This document shows, one piece after another, positions 1 through 5,129 of a DNA stretch of 5,763 nucleotides. Within the stretch, counting starts at the first letter, position 1. Each line of letters starts with the position of its first letter. The notes under the pieces are model-generated. The model was not told where the DNA came from. It searched no databases and worked only from the letters and a program-made list of their open reading frames with translations. Location of the stretch: assembly GCA_035642715.1 (NCBI GenBank), contig DASQRW010000021.1, forward strand, positions 1 through 5,763, read 5' to 3'. Position numbers and translations under genes: made by a program. Source of the stretch: JAJNBK01 sp035642715 (lineage in GTDB: Archaea; Thermoproteota; Nitrososphaeria; Nitrososphaerales; Nitrososphaeraceae).

Positions 1-152
1 GCAACCGTTCTACGTTTGCCTCTAATCTCGATAACATCACCTGTAGACGCACTCAAAGAATCCATAGAATCATAGTCAATTCGAGCAACTCCACGGCCTA
101 CATCTCTAGTGTAAGCTTCAAGTACCTTTAGAGATAGAGTATTCTGGCTCAC
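1..152 (-). CDS. cdc48: Cdc48/VAT-type AAA+ ATPase, N-terminal fragment (runs off the left edge)
   Basis: Reading leftward, the protein begins (M)SQNTLSLKVLEAY, followed by TRDVGRGVARIDYDSM and then STGDVIEIRGKRRTVA. This is the double-psi beta-barrel start of the archaeal Cdc48/VAT/p97 N-domain. Family members are hexameric cytoplasmic unfoldases that extract or unfold proteins; the two ATPase domains lie outside the window. I chose the GTG at 152 because family proteins begin close to SQNTLSLKV and an AGGTG Shine-Dalgarno lies 5 bases upstream. An in-frame ATG at 176 would add eight hydrophobic residues (MSIVLGVI) that look untypical, but it also has a GGT-containing upstream stretch and cannot be excluded. 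The gene is divergent from rpl2, with which it shares a roughly 200-bp upstream region. Identity is confident; the exact start is not. Confidence 0.88.
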   Translation of the reverse strand, partial: MSQNTLSLKVLEAYTRDVGRGVARIDYDSMDSLSASTGDVIEIRGKRRTV

Positions 153-305
153 GATAACACCTAGTACTATACTCATCTTTATACCTTTACTACCTTTCTG
201 CTCAAATCTTAGTGTTAATATCTTTAATCTATGATCTTTGTGTATTATGGATATGTGTTATACTAATCAAATGTTAAAGACAGCATTTATTGTTTGTTAT
301 CTGTC

Positions 306-338
306 TTAAATTAACATTAAATTAACATTAAATTAACA
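306..338. repeat. Three perfect tandem copies of an 11-bp AT-rich unit
   Basis: The unit TTAAATTAACA occurs at 306-316, 317-327 and 328-338 without a mismatch. It lies in the shared upstream region of cdc48 and rpl2, ending 43 bases before the rpl2 start codon. The period is close to one helical turn, so the copies face the same side of DNA. This could be a binding site for a regulator or chromatin protein, an upstream promoter element, or simple replication slippage in AT-rich DNA. The repeat is certain; its role is not. Confidence 0.9.
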
Positions 339-380
339 CAAACTTAAAATCACCTATTTGCGCGTCTCTTTTGAGTAAGT

Positions 381-1112
381 TTGGGTAAACGAACGTTAGT
401 ACGTAGAAGGGGCCGAGGGGGCAAGCAATTTAGAGCAATTACGGTTGGAAAGCTTGCTCCAGCCAAATATCCTAATTTTAAATTAGATGAGCATCACTCT
501 GGTACCGTTGTTGATATTGTACATGAACGTGGAAGAGATGCTCCTCTGGCGAGGATTCACTTTGATGACAACACTTATTCCTATGTTCCAGCTCCTGACG
601 GTACAACTGTTGGAAGTAGAATTGAAATCGGTGTCGGAGCAACTGCAACTGCAAGAAATATTTTGTCTTTAGAATCAATACCTGATGGCACTTTAATTTG
701 CAATATTGAAAAGAACGCTGGCGATGGTGGTAAGTTAATTAAATCAGCAGGTTCTTCTGCTCTTGTTTTTGCTCATGGCACTGAAGGTGTAACATTAAAG
801 TTCCCTTCTGGTAAGTTTCTTATGGTTAATCCAAAATGTCGAGCAATGATTGGAATAATTGCAGGTGCAGGTAGAAAAGATAAACCATTTCTGAAAGCTG
901 GTAATAGAGCAAAGTATATGCAAGCTCATGGAAGACTATATCCTACAGTTAGAGGTATTGCACAAGCTGCAGTATATCATCCACATGGCGGTGGAAGACA
1001 TCAGCATATCGGCCGTCAATCGTCAGTTGGCAGAACTACTCCACCAGGACGCAAAGTTGGGATTATAGCACCTAGAAAGACAGGCCGTGGTAGAATAAAA
1101 GAGCGAAAATAA
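381..1112 (+). CDS. rpl2: 50S ribosomal protein L2 (uL2), archaeal type
   Basis: This 243-residue protein is full length for archaeal L2. It starts MGKRTLVRRRGRGG, the usual basic N-terminus. It has the OB-fold and SH3-like RNA-binding core in its middle (about residues 35-180) and the diagnostic HPHGGGRHQHIGR at 200-212, followed by a Gly/Arg/Lys-rich tail. L2 binds 23S rRNA and is needed for subunit association and peptidyl transferase activity. The TTG start is well supported: the protein matches from MGKR, an in-frame TGA lies at 372-374 only two codons upstream, and the next in-frame ATG is far inside the conserved core. No clear Shine-Dalgarno is visible, so a leaderless or very short-leader transcript is likely. 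No other ribosomal protein gene is adjacent: the gene stands alone between cdc48 and nth rather than beside L23 and S19 as in the classical S10-type cluster. Confidence 0.97.
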   Translation: MGKRTLVRRRGRGGKQFRAITVGKLAPAKYPNFKLDEHHSGTVVDIVHERGRDAPLARIHFDDNTYSYVPAPDGTTVGSRIEIGVGATATARNILSLESIPDGTLICNIEKNAGDGGKLIKSAGSSALVFAHGTEGVTLKFPSGKFLMVNPKCRAMIGIIAGAGRKDKPFLKAGNRAKYMQAHGRLYPTVRGIAQAAVYHPHGGGRHQHIGRQSSVGRTTPPGRKVGIIAPRKTGRGRIKERK

Positions 1113-1129
1113 TAATAATAACATGCCAT

Positions 1130-1146
1130 ATTTATATTTCTTTTTT
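1130..1146 (+). terminator. T-rich archaeal-type termination tract after rpl2
   Basis: About 18 bases after the rpl2 stop, the coding strand becomes T-rich and ends in CTTTTTTG. Archaeal RNA polymerase commonly terminates at such oligo-T tracts without a hairpin. Position and orientation fit, but the flanking DNA is AT-rich anyway, so the call is moderate. Confidence 0.4.
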
Positions 1147-1405
1147 GAAGATCAAACCTATTTTAATTTCCTTTTGGCTATCCCATATTGACAGAAAACA
1201 TTATTCCATTGTTTATATTATACAATTACATTAAATCTTTAATCTATTTCTATCATAGCGCATTTTAATCAGATCTGTTAGGTTGAATTAGTTATGATGA
1301 ATGATATAGCGAAAACGGTGATAATATTTCCTGTATTCAAAAAGCAAGCGACTGTTATTGGACAGTAAACATATAGAATTTTGTAATACAGAATTATTAT
1401 ATTCT

Positions 1406-1412
1406 TAGAGGT
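1406..1412 (+). promoter_or_regulatory. Shine-Dalgarno that fixes the nth start
   Basis: TAGAGGT ends 7 bases before the TTG at 1420. It supports this TTG over the in-frame ATG at 1456, which has only AT-rich sequence upstream. It also implies that the nth transcript has a real leader. Confidence 0.6.
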
Positions 1413-1419
1413 TTCTACA

Positions 1420-2121
1420 TTGACTGCAAAATCTATTGGCAGTATAATTAGTAAAATGGAAAAAGTGCTTTATCAGAGAAAATTACCAAGACTTACTGCC
1501 CTCAGAGAATTGCAAATGGAAGAAGAATGTGATGCATTTAAAATACTTGTTGGGACCATTCTATCAGCCCGCAGTAGAGACGAAAATACCAAAAGAGTTC
1601 TTAATAACTTATTTATTAGGTTCAAAAATGCTAAAGAACTGGCAGAGGCAGATATACAAGAAATTAAAGCAATAATACATAGCAGTGGTTTTTACAATGT
1701 CAAAGCTAAGAGGATCAAAGAAGTTTCACAATTAATAATTGAAAGATATAACGGAAAAGTTCCGGATGATTTAGAAAGACTTCTAGATCTGCCTGGTGTA
1801 GGCATAAAGACAGCAAATTGTGTTTTAGTATATGCTTTTAATAAACCTGCAATTCCAGTTGACATTCACGTTCATAGAATATCAAATAGATTAGGTCTTG
1901 TTAATACTCGAACGCCAGAAAACACTGAAGTTGAGCTAAGCCGTATTATTGATAAAAAATATTGGCTCAAAGTAAACTCAACTTTCGTAATGTATGGTCA
2001 AAATGTCTGCCTTCCGATAAAACCAAATTGCAAAGTGTGTAAATTAAAGAATGTTTGTAAATTCTATCGCAATATTACTGATGCTGTGTCTGCTCCTCAG
2101 AAGAAGTCTTCCTTTTCTTAA
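1420..2121 (+). CDS. nth: Endonuclease III, [4Fe-4S] DNA glycosylase/AP lyase
   Basis: This is a base-excision-repair enzyme that removes oxidised pyrimidines and cleaves the abasic site by beta-elimination. The 233-residue protein has the HhH-GPD fold. The helix-hairpin-helix LPGVGIKTANCVL (about 124-136) carries catalytic Lys130, and VDIHVHR carries catalytic Asp148. The C-terminal iron-sulfur loop has Cys197, 204, 207 and 213 in the classical C-x6-C-x2-C-x5-C spacing. All key residues are present, so the enzyme should be active. The N-terminal DNA-intercalating loop reads LSARSRDEN, with Arg where the E. coli enzyme has Gln in LSAQATD. The start is TTG with a Shine-Dalgarno at 7 bases. The tail after Cys213 is about 20 residues, and its end overlaps the convergent gene on the other strand by 47 bases. 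Confidence 0.96.
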   Translation: MTAKSIGSIISKMEKVLYQRKLPRLTALRELQMEEECDAFKILVGTILSARSRDENTKRVLNNLFIRFKNAKELAEADIQEIKAIIHSSGFYNVKAKRIKEVSQLIIERYNGKVPDDLERLLDLPGVGIKTANCVLVYAFNKPAIPVDIHVHRISNRLGLVNTRTPENTEVELSRIIDKKYWLKVNSTFVMYGQNVCLPIKPNCKVCKLKNVCKFYRNITDAVSAPQKKSSFS

Positions 2122-2821
2122 ATACCAGCAGTCCAACAACAAGCCCACCAATACCAACTATCATAACAAGTGGTAAATAATAAAGCGGAGAATTGATAGG
2201 ACTTCCGTAAATCACGTTAAACGAGATATCTCCTCCATATGTGTTAACAGCAGAATTTGGCTCGTCCTTCCCGTAAACTGCTATCGAAGCAATGGTAAAA
2301 TCGTTTATGGATAATCTGTCAATAATAATCCTTTGACCGTTGGTAATAGTCAGACCTTGATTGTTTGCATGTGCTACAATTACTGGCTGATCTCTAGACC
2401 ATCCATCAGTATCGTGTTCATAGACTCTTATGTAGCCAGACTCTTTTGTATTTACTGCGACCCAGAATTTCTTAGAAGCATCTCCAAACATTGCAATTTC
2501 AATGAACTTGTCACTTGGTGTGGGTTCTTGCAATTTTACAATAGTCTTCGCATTCTGCATATCACTATATGACATATTATTTTGTATTGTCAAAATCCAA
2601 TTTGTAACTTTAGGCGTATCGAAAGCATAAACAAATGGATTCTTTCTATCACTATTTGATGAAGAATATGGAAAAACAAATCCTTCGCTATTTTCTGTCT
2701 TGATTACTTTATATTCACCTTGGGGAGGATTAACTAATTGTTGTTGGCTTAGAACAAAGGGTAATTCAGAGACAACTATCATAGATACTATCAAAAATGA
2801 TATAACGAAATACAGCAGCAT
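2075..2821 (-). CDS. Secreted, C-terminally membrane-anchored protein of unknown function
   Basis: I do not recognise a family for this 248-residue protein. Residues 1-25 form a hydrophobic signal peptide or N-terminal anchor (FVISFLIVSMIVV...). The middle (about 30-210) is polar and rich in Asn, Ser, Thr, Tyr and aromatic residues, consistent with an extracytoplasmic beta-rich domain; it has no cysteines and no obvious catalytic motif. Residues 214-234 form one transmembrane helix (LYYLPLVMIVGIGGLVVGLLV), followed by KKRK and an acidic/Gln tail. The expected topology is a domain outside the cell held by a C-terminal anchor with its basic end in the cytoplasm, like many archaeal surface proteins. 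The ATG at 2821 has no Shine-Dalgarno; an ACTATATG stretch about 20-25 bases upstream suggests a near-leaderless transcript. The 3' end overlaps nth tail to tail. Confidence 0.85.
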   Translation of the reverse strand: MLLYFVISFLIVSMIVVSELPFVLSQQQLVNPPQGEYKVIKTENSEGFVFPYSSSNSDRKNPFVYAFDTPKVTNWILTIQNNMSYSDMQNAKTIVKLQEPTPSDKFIEIAMFGDASKKFWVAVNTKESGYIRVYEHDTDGWSRDQPVIVAHANNQGLTITNGQRIIIDRLSINDFTIASIAVYGKDEPNSAVNTYGGDISFNVIYGSPINSPLYYLPLVMIVGIGGLVVGLLVFKKRKTSSEEQTQHQ

Positions 2822-3246
2822 ACGACATAGAGATTTGTCATATAGTAATATTAATTATTCCTGTCTCATCTCGCTCAGTAATTATTACTATAATAATAAT
2901 TTATTATATATATTTTATTATTCCGTAACTATTGCTTGCAATTATTTTGAAATCTATTATATATGATTAGTAGTTTTACAGGCAATTATTACAACAGATT
3001 TATTTTATGAAAAGCTAAAGATGTTTTTTTGTTCTTACTATAAAATGATAATTGTTCCTGTCTATGTTATTTGTATAAGTTTTTTTAATTTCATAAACCT
3101 TTTCTAAAATCGACAAGATACAAAAATAAATCCAACTAACAAGAACAAAAGCAACCAAGCTTCTAGATTGATTTATGATATTAGTATATTCCAAATGCAT
3201 TAAACATATAAAATCAAATTTATTTCATGAACTTAATATCGGTTTG
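2822..3246. other. Very AT-rich gap with no recognised gene
   Basis: This stretch holds runs such as TAATAATAATTTATTATATATA and several oligo-T tracts. Its left end probably carries the promoter of the leftward surface-protein gene. A single leftward reading frame (3015-3200) is listed separately with low confidence. I see no RNA gene, transposase relic or conserved protein piece here on either strand. Confidence 0.5.
3015..3200 (-). CDS. Doubtful small membrane peptide
   Basis: This is a 61-residue frame from ATG 3200 with one hydrophobic segment (about residues 14-32, LVAFVLVSWIYFCILSIL) and a basic C-terminus. There is no Shine-Dalgarno. A TTTTATAT stretch lies only about 8-16 bases upstream of the ATG, too close to serve as its TATA box. 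I recognise no family, and AT-rich DNA easily produces Ile/Leu/Phe-rich frames of this size, so this may be chance. Confidence 0.2.
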   Translation of the reverse strand: MHLEYTNIINQSRSLVAFVLVSWIYFCILSILEKVYEIKKTYTNNIDRNNYHFIVRTKKHL

Positions 3247-3285
3247 GGCTCGGTGGGATGTGGGCCAGAATCGACTCTATTTTGC
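3247..3285. repeat. Diverged 39-bp direct repeat, left copy
   Basis: This copy begins GGCTCGGTGGGATGT and ends TTTTGC. Aligned without gaps to 3696-3734 it matches at 29 of 39 positions, including the 10-base core TCGGTGGGAT, AGAAT, GAC and the final TTTGC. It is clearly more GC-rich than its surroundings. Each copy can be read in one frame as Gly-Gly-x-x-x-Arg-Ile-Asp, and half of the differences fall at third codon positions of that frame, so both may be relics of one coding or mobile sequence. Confidence 0.7.
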
Positions 3286-3294
3286 AACCCACAT
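3258..3294. repeat. Inverted repeat with 7-bp arms
   Basis: ATGTGGG (3258-3264) pairs exactly with CCCACAT (3288-3294) across a 23-base loop, within and just beyond the left 39-bp repeat. The right copy has no matching right arm, so the feature is specific to this copy. It may be a transposon-end remnant or chance. Confidence 0.45.
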
Positions 3295-3374
3295 TTGTTA
3301 CAGTTATTATAATAATAATAAATAAGGCAAACTAATTCAAGGCTTTAGGCTGTTATTCATAATATCTTTCTAAT

Positions 3375-3392
3375 CTATCATTATTATGATAG
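3375..3392. repeat. Perfect hairpin with 7-bp arms and 4-base loop
   Basis: CTATCAT (3375-3381) and ATGATAG (3386-3392) are exact inverse complements around the loop TATT. It lies about 40 bases upstream of the GATGCGGAAA cluster. It could act as an operator-like palindrome or RNA hairpin, but an AT-rich palindrome of this length may also be coincidental. Confidence 0.5.
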
Positions 3393-3430
3393 TAGTAGGA
3401 TGATACCAAGGCTTTTTCGTATTCCATACG

Positions 3431-3480
3431 GATGCGGAAAGATGCGGAAAGATGCGGAAAGTATTTCAGACGGATGCGGA
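3431..3480. repeat. 10-bp tandem repeat GATGCGGAAA (three exact copies plus a partial fourth)
   Basis: Perfect head-to-tail copies lie at 3431-3440, 3441-3450 and 3451-3460, followed after 12 bases by GATGCGGA at 3473-3480. Looser relatives continue to the right (GTGCGAAAT at 3497-3505, TGTGCGAAAA at 3516-3525, GTGTGAAAT at 3530-3538), and TTTCCGCA at 3505-3512 is the motif on the opposite strand. The cluster is GC-rich inside AT-rich DNA. The layout resembles iterons or a protein-binding array, but no replication initiator gene is nearby. Confidence 0.85.
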
Positions 3481-3593
3481 ATAAGTGGGGGAATGCGTGC
3501 GAAATTTCCGCAGACTGTGCGAAAAAGTGTGTGAAATTTCTAATAATACCAACTATTGCATTGGAAAAACATGTGGAAGACCCAGTGATATGA
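3432..3593 (+). CDS. Doubtful basic, cysteine-containing peptide overlapping the 10-bp repeats
   Basis: This is a 53-residue frame from ATG 3432 to TGA 3591-3593. It begins MRKDAERCGKYFRRMRNKWG and is rich in Arg and Lys, with cysteines at 8, 23, 29 and 33. It is the best open frame in the 2.9-3.7 kb gap and has a less AT-biased composition than the surroundings. There is no Shine-Dalgarno, and its first ten codons are made of the 10-bp repeat, which is readable in all three frames. It may be a repeat artefact, a relic or a real small protein; I recognise no family. Confidence 0.25.
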   Translation: MRKDAERCGKYFRRMRNKWGNACEISADCAKKCVKFLIIPTIALEKHVEDPVI

Positions 3594-3695
3594 TTTAGTA
3601 GATGTCATAGAATGAAATTGAATTATCTAAGTGAATAGTCCGCATCACTTCCCACAGAGTAAATTATCGTAACTCTCTTGCTAAAAACTTTAACA

Positions 3696-3734
3696 GGTTC
3701 GGTGGGATTTCAGATAGAATTGACCCAAATTTGC
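3696..3734. repeat. Diverged 39-bp direct repeat, right copy, at the ATPase breakpoint
   Basis: This copy begins GGTTCGGTGGGATTT and ends AATTTGC. It lies exactly 449 bp to the right of its partner at 3247-3285 (29 of 39 identical). It ends about 15 bases before recognisable P-type ATPase sequence starts. That position suggests it belongs to the end of an element, or to a recombination site, that replaced the 5' part of the ATPase gene. Confidence 0.7.
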
Positions 3735-3748
3735 CACTCGAATATCAT

Positions 3749-4230
3749 ACAGCTAATGCTATTGCCAATAAGTTAGGGATAAACAACGTTTTGGCACAGG
3801 TAATGCCTGAGACAAAGGCTCAAGAAGTTAAGAAACTCCAAGATCAAGGAAAGAAGGTTGCAATGATTGGAGATGGATTAAATGATGCGCCAGCGTTAAC
3901 ACAGGCTGATGTAGGAATTGCTATAGGATCAGGAACAGACGTTGCCATGTCATCAGGACACGTAATACTTATGAAAAGTGACCTTTATCATGTCCTTTCT
4001 GCATTAAAAATAGGGGAGTATTCGTTCAAAAAGATTAAACAGAATTTAGCAATGTCTTTTGCTTATAATGCTATAACAATATCGATAGCTGCTGGATTGT
4101 TATATGGTGTTACACATTCTGTTATACTTACACCTGCACTTGCAGCACTTGGTTGGATTATAAGTAATTCTGCTGTGTTTGGTAATCTTTACTAGTCAGA
4201 AAATACTGCCCAAATAAGAAGAAAACATGA
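3749..4230 (+). pseudogene. Heavy-metal (P1B, probably copper) P-type ATPase, C-terminal fragment
   Basis: Intact relatives are about 700-800-residue membrane pumps that export copper or similar ions using ATP. Only the end of the P-domain and the last two transmembrane helices remain. Homology begins abruptly at TANAIANKLGI, just after where the usual TGDN motif should be. The hinge motif MIGDGLNDAPAL and GIAIGSGTDVA follow. Next come helix 7 with the metal-binding Tyr-Asn pair in FAYNAITISIAAG (Ser replaces the usual Pro of IPIAAG), and helix 8, LTPALAALGWIISNSAVFGN. The metal-binding domain, actuator domain, DKTGT phosphorylation site and CPC region are absent. The fragment frame stops at TAG 4193-4195, but inserting one base after 4186 restores NSLLVRKYCPNKKKT and a TGA at 4228-4230, so the C-terminus is also frameshifted. 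A TTG at 3731 could open the frame, but no functional pump can result. Confidence 0.9.
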
Positions 4231-4399
4231 TGCAATGATATTTTAAAAATTACTCAAAATTCCTATATTTATTGGTTTTTGCTAGTATATATTGCTGTTA
4301 GTAGTGGTAGAACACTATCTACGAAAAAAATTAAATTAAATGGTAATTCTTGTTCAATTTGGAAAAGTATTAATGCTATAACATAAAAAAGTGTGTGTT

Positions 4400-4495
4400 A
4401 TGGTAGAAACAAGCTTAGTGGTTTCTGCATTAGCAGATGTGGCTTCTTTTGTATCACCATGCATTCTCCCTATACTTCCTTATTATCATTATTAG
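4400..4495 (+). pseudogene. ccdA: CcdA (cytochrome c biogenesis/DsbD-like) N-terminal stub
   Basis: The 31-codon frame begins MVETSLVVSALADVASF and continues VSPCILPILP. This is the first transmembrane helix of CcdA with its functional cysteine in SPCILP. The intact family has about six helices and roughly 220-240 residues, and carries reducing equivalents across the membrane for cytochrome c maturation or disulfide reduction. After LP the frame becomes YYHY and ends at TAG 4493-4495. I could not find the remaining helices in any frame before the DUF1059 gene, so most of the gene is deleted rather than merely frameshifted. Its position just after the ATPase fragment suggests a former metal or redox gene pair, which is inference. 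A CTATAAC stretch about 20 bases upstream could be an old promoter. Confidence 0.7.
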
Positions 4496-4574
4496 AAGAT
4501 TTACCTGACACAATAGAAAATTAGCCTATAAAGTATATAATAAAATTATCTAGCAATAGGATTCTAAAAAAGAT

Positions 4575-4757
4575 TCAAGAACTGTCGTGAATAAACTTTC
4601 TAATTATTTCTTTCATTTTTGGAGTCATATTCTCTGATTTCATATCATGTTTTTTGATGGCGTGTTCTGTAATTTTTCTTATAACTTCTTCTTCTGTCCC
4701 GGCTTTGACAACATGATTACAATCAAATCCTACATCTTTACATGATAATGTTAGCAT
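4575..4757 (-). CDS. DUF1059 family small protein
   Basis: This 60-residue protein, full length for the family, begins MLTLSCKDVGFDCNHVV and continues with TEEEVIRKITEHAIKKH and an MTPKMKEIIRKFI helix. This matches the DUF1059 pattern: SC-x-D-x-G-x-DC near the start, then a conserved Thr-Glu-Glu helix with an Ala/His-rich end. The family is common in archaea and bacteria, and its function is unknown. The cysteines at 6 and 13 and the following histidines could bind metal, but that is speculation. The ATG at 4757 fits the family start; there is no strong Shine-Dalgarno, and a TATA-like CTTATAC about 30 bases upstream indicates a very short leader. It reads opposite to the broken genes around it and is the only gene right of 2.8 kb that looks intact. 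Confidence 0.88.
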   Translation of the reverse strand: MLTLSCKDVGFDCNHVVKAGTEEEVIRKITEHAIKKHDMKSENMTPKMKEIIRKFIHDSS

Positions 4758-4785
4758 GTCTTATTCTTCTTTGTCAATAAGTTGA

Positions 4786-4792
4786 GTATAAG
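4786..4792 (-). promoter_or_regulatory. Candidate TATA box of the DUF1059 gene
   Basis: On the minus strand CTTATAC lies 29-35 bases upstream of the ATG at 4757. With the usual archaeal spacing of about 26 bases, transcription would start near 4763, giving a leader of only a few bases and matching the absence of a Shine-Dalgarno. Confidence 0.45.
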
Positions 4793-4906
4793 AACACAGT
4801 TAAAAATTTGTAAGTTTGCTACAAATATACTAGGGTTTTGAAGCAAGAAGACTCTAAAAGAATTATTGCAAACCTACTGACAAATTTCAAAACTTTGCTG
4901 TAAGCG

Positions 4907-5029
4907 TCAAGAAATTACCGCAGCTTTATGAATGACATAATCTACAAAGTATATATTGAAGACAAGCATTGTAATTCTAATTACGCTGAACTGTCGATCT
5001 GCTTTTGTATAAACATTCAATAATTTCAT
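4907..5029 (-). CDS. Short reading frame or gene relic of unknown function
   Basis: From ATG 5029 to TGA 4907 the minus strand encodes 40 residues starting MKLLNVYTKADRQFS and ending DYVIHKAAVIS. The same frame is open further upstream to 5152 without a start codon, and the part before the ATG (YKALGATTVKVPASKAKGI) reads like ordinary protein rather than AT-rich noise. This suggests a gene that has lost its 5' end, or a short gene with an unrecognised start. The upstream part overlaps the putative promoter and first codons of the methyltransferase, so both cannot have been functional here as they stand. No family recognised. The rest of the gap (4801-4906) shows nothing. Confidence 0.3.
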   Translation of the reverse strand: MKLLNVYTKADRQFSVIRITMLVFNIYFVDYVIHKAAVIS

Positions 5030-5079
5030 AATACCTTTAGCCTTACTTGCAGGAACCTTTACAGTCGTTGCACCTAAAG

Positions 5080-5087
5080 CTTTATAG
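5080..5087 (+). promoter_or_regulatory. Candidate TATA box of the methyltransferase gene
   Basis: CTTTATAG lies 43-50 bases before the ATG at 5130. The predicted transcription start near 5110 would leave a leader of about 20 bases that includes the purine-rich GAAGGATAGG (5109-5118), a plausible Shine-Dalgarno. The promoter may outlive the gene it served. Confidence 0.4.
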
Positions 5088-5129
5088 AAAACAATGAAAA
5101 AAGAAAATGAAGGATAGGTATCAATAGCA

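Larger units (their letters stand above)
1113..1419. other. Intergenic spacer between rpl2 and nth
   Basis: This 307-base AT-rich spacer contains a T-rich tract just after rpl2. Near its right end is an ACATATAG stretch (1368-1375) that could be a weak TATA box for nth, and then the nth Shine-Dalgarno. A 24-codon frame from ATG 1294 to TAA 1368 is the longest plausible small reading frame; it has no upstream ribosome binding site and resembles nothing I know. No tRNA or other structured RNA was recognised. Confidence 0.5.

Noticed and set aside
478..678. Reading frames of about 60 codons in other phases and on the minus strand inside rpl2
   Set aside because: They overlap a certain, conserved ribosomal gene and show no independent coding signal.
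1294..1368. 24-codon frame between rpl2 and nth (MMNDIAKTVIIFPVFKK...)
   Set aside because: Very short, no ribosome binding site, no recognisable family; a chance frame is likely.
2333..2966. Two plus-strand frames over and beyond the surface-protein gene
   Set aside because: The first is a shadow of the minus-strand gene; the second runs into AT-rich DNA giving Tyr/Asn/Ile-rich sequence typical of noise.
3241..3310. Possible tRNA-like start (GGGCTCGGTGGGATG)
   Set aside because: No T-arm GGTTCRAATC, anticodon stem or acceptor pairing could be found at the right distance.
3431..3460. CRISPR array
   Set aside because: The 10-bp copies are directly adjacent with no spacers, and no cas gene is present.
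4231..4399. Hydrophobic-looking frame pieces between the ATPase and ccdA relics
   Set aside because: Interrupted by stops within a few codons, and no piece resembles the rest of either gene.
4528..4590. Plus-strand open piece after the ccdA stub (LSSNRILKKIQELS-stop)
   Set aside because: Only about 20 codons, overlaps the end of the DUF1059 gene, and does not resemble the CcdA C-terminus.
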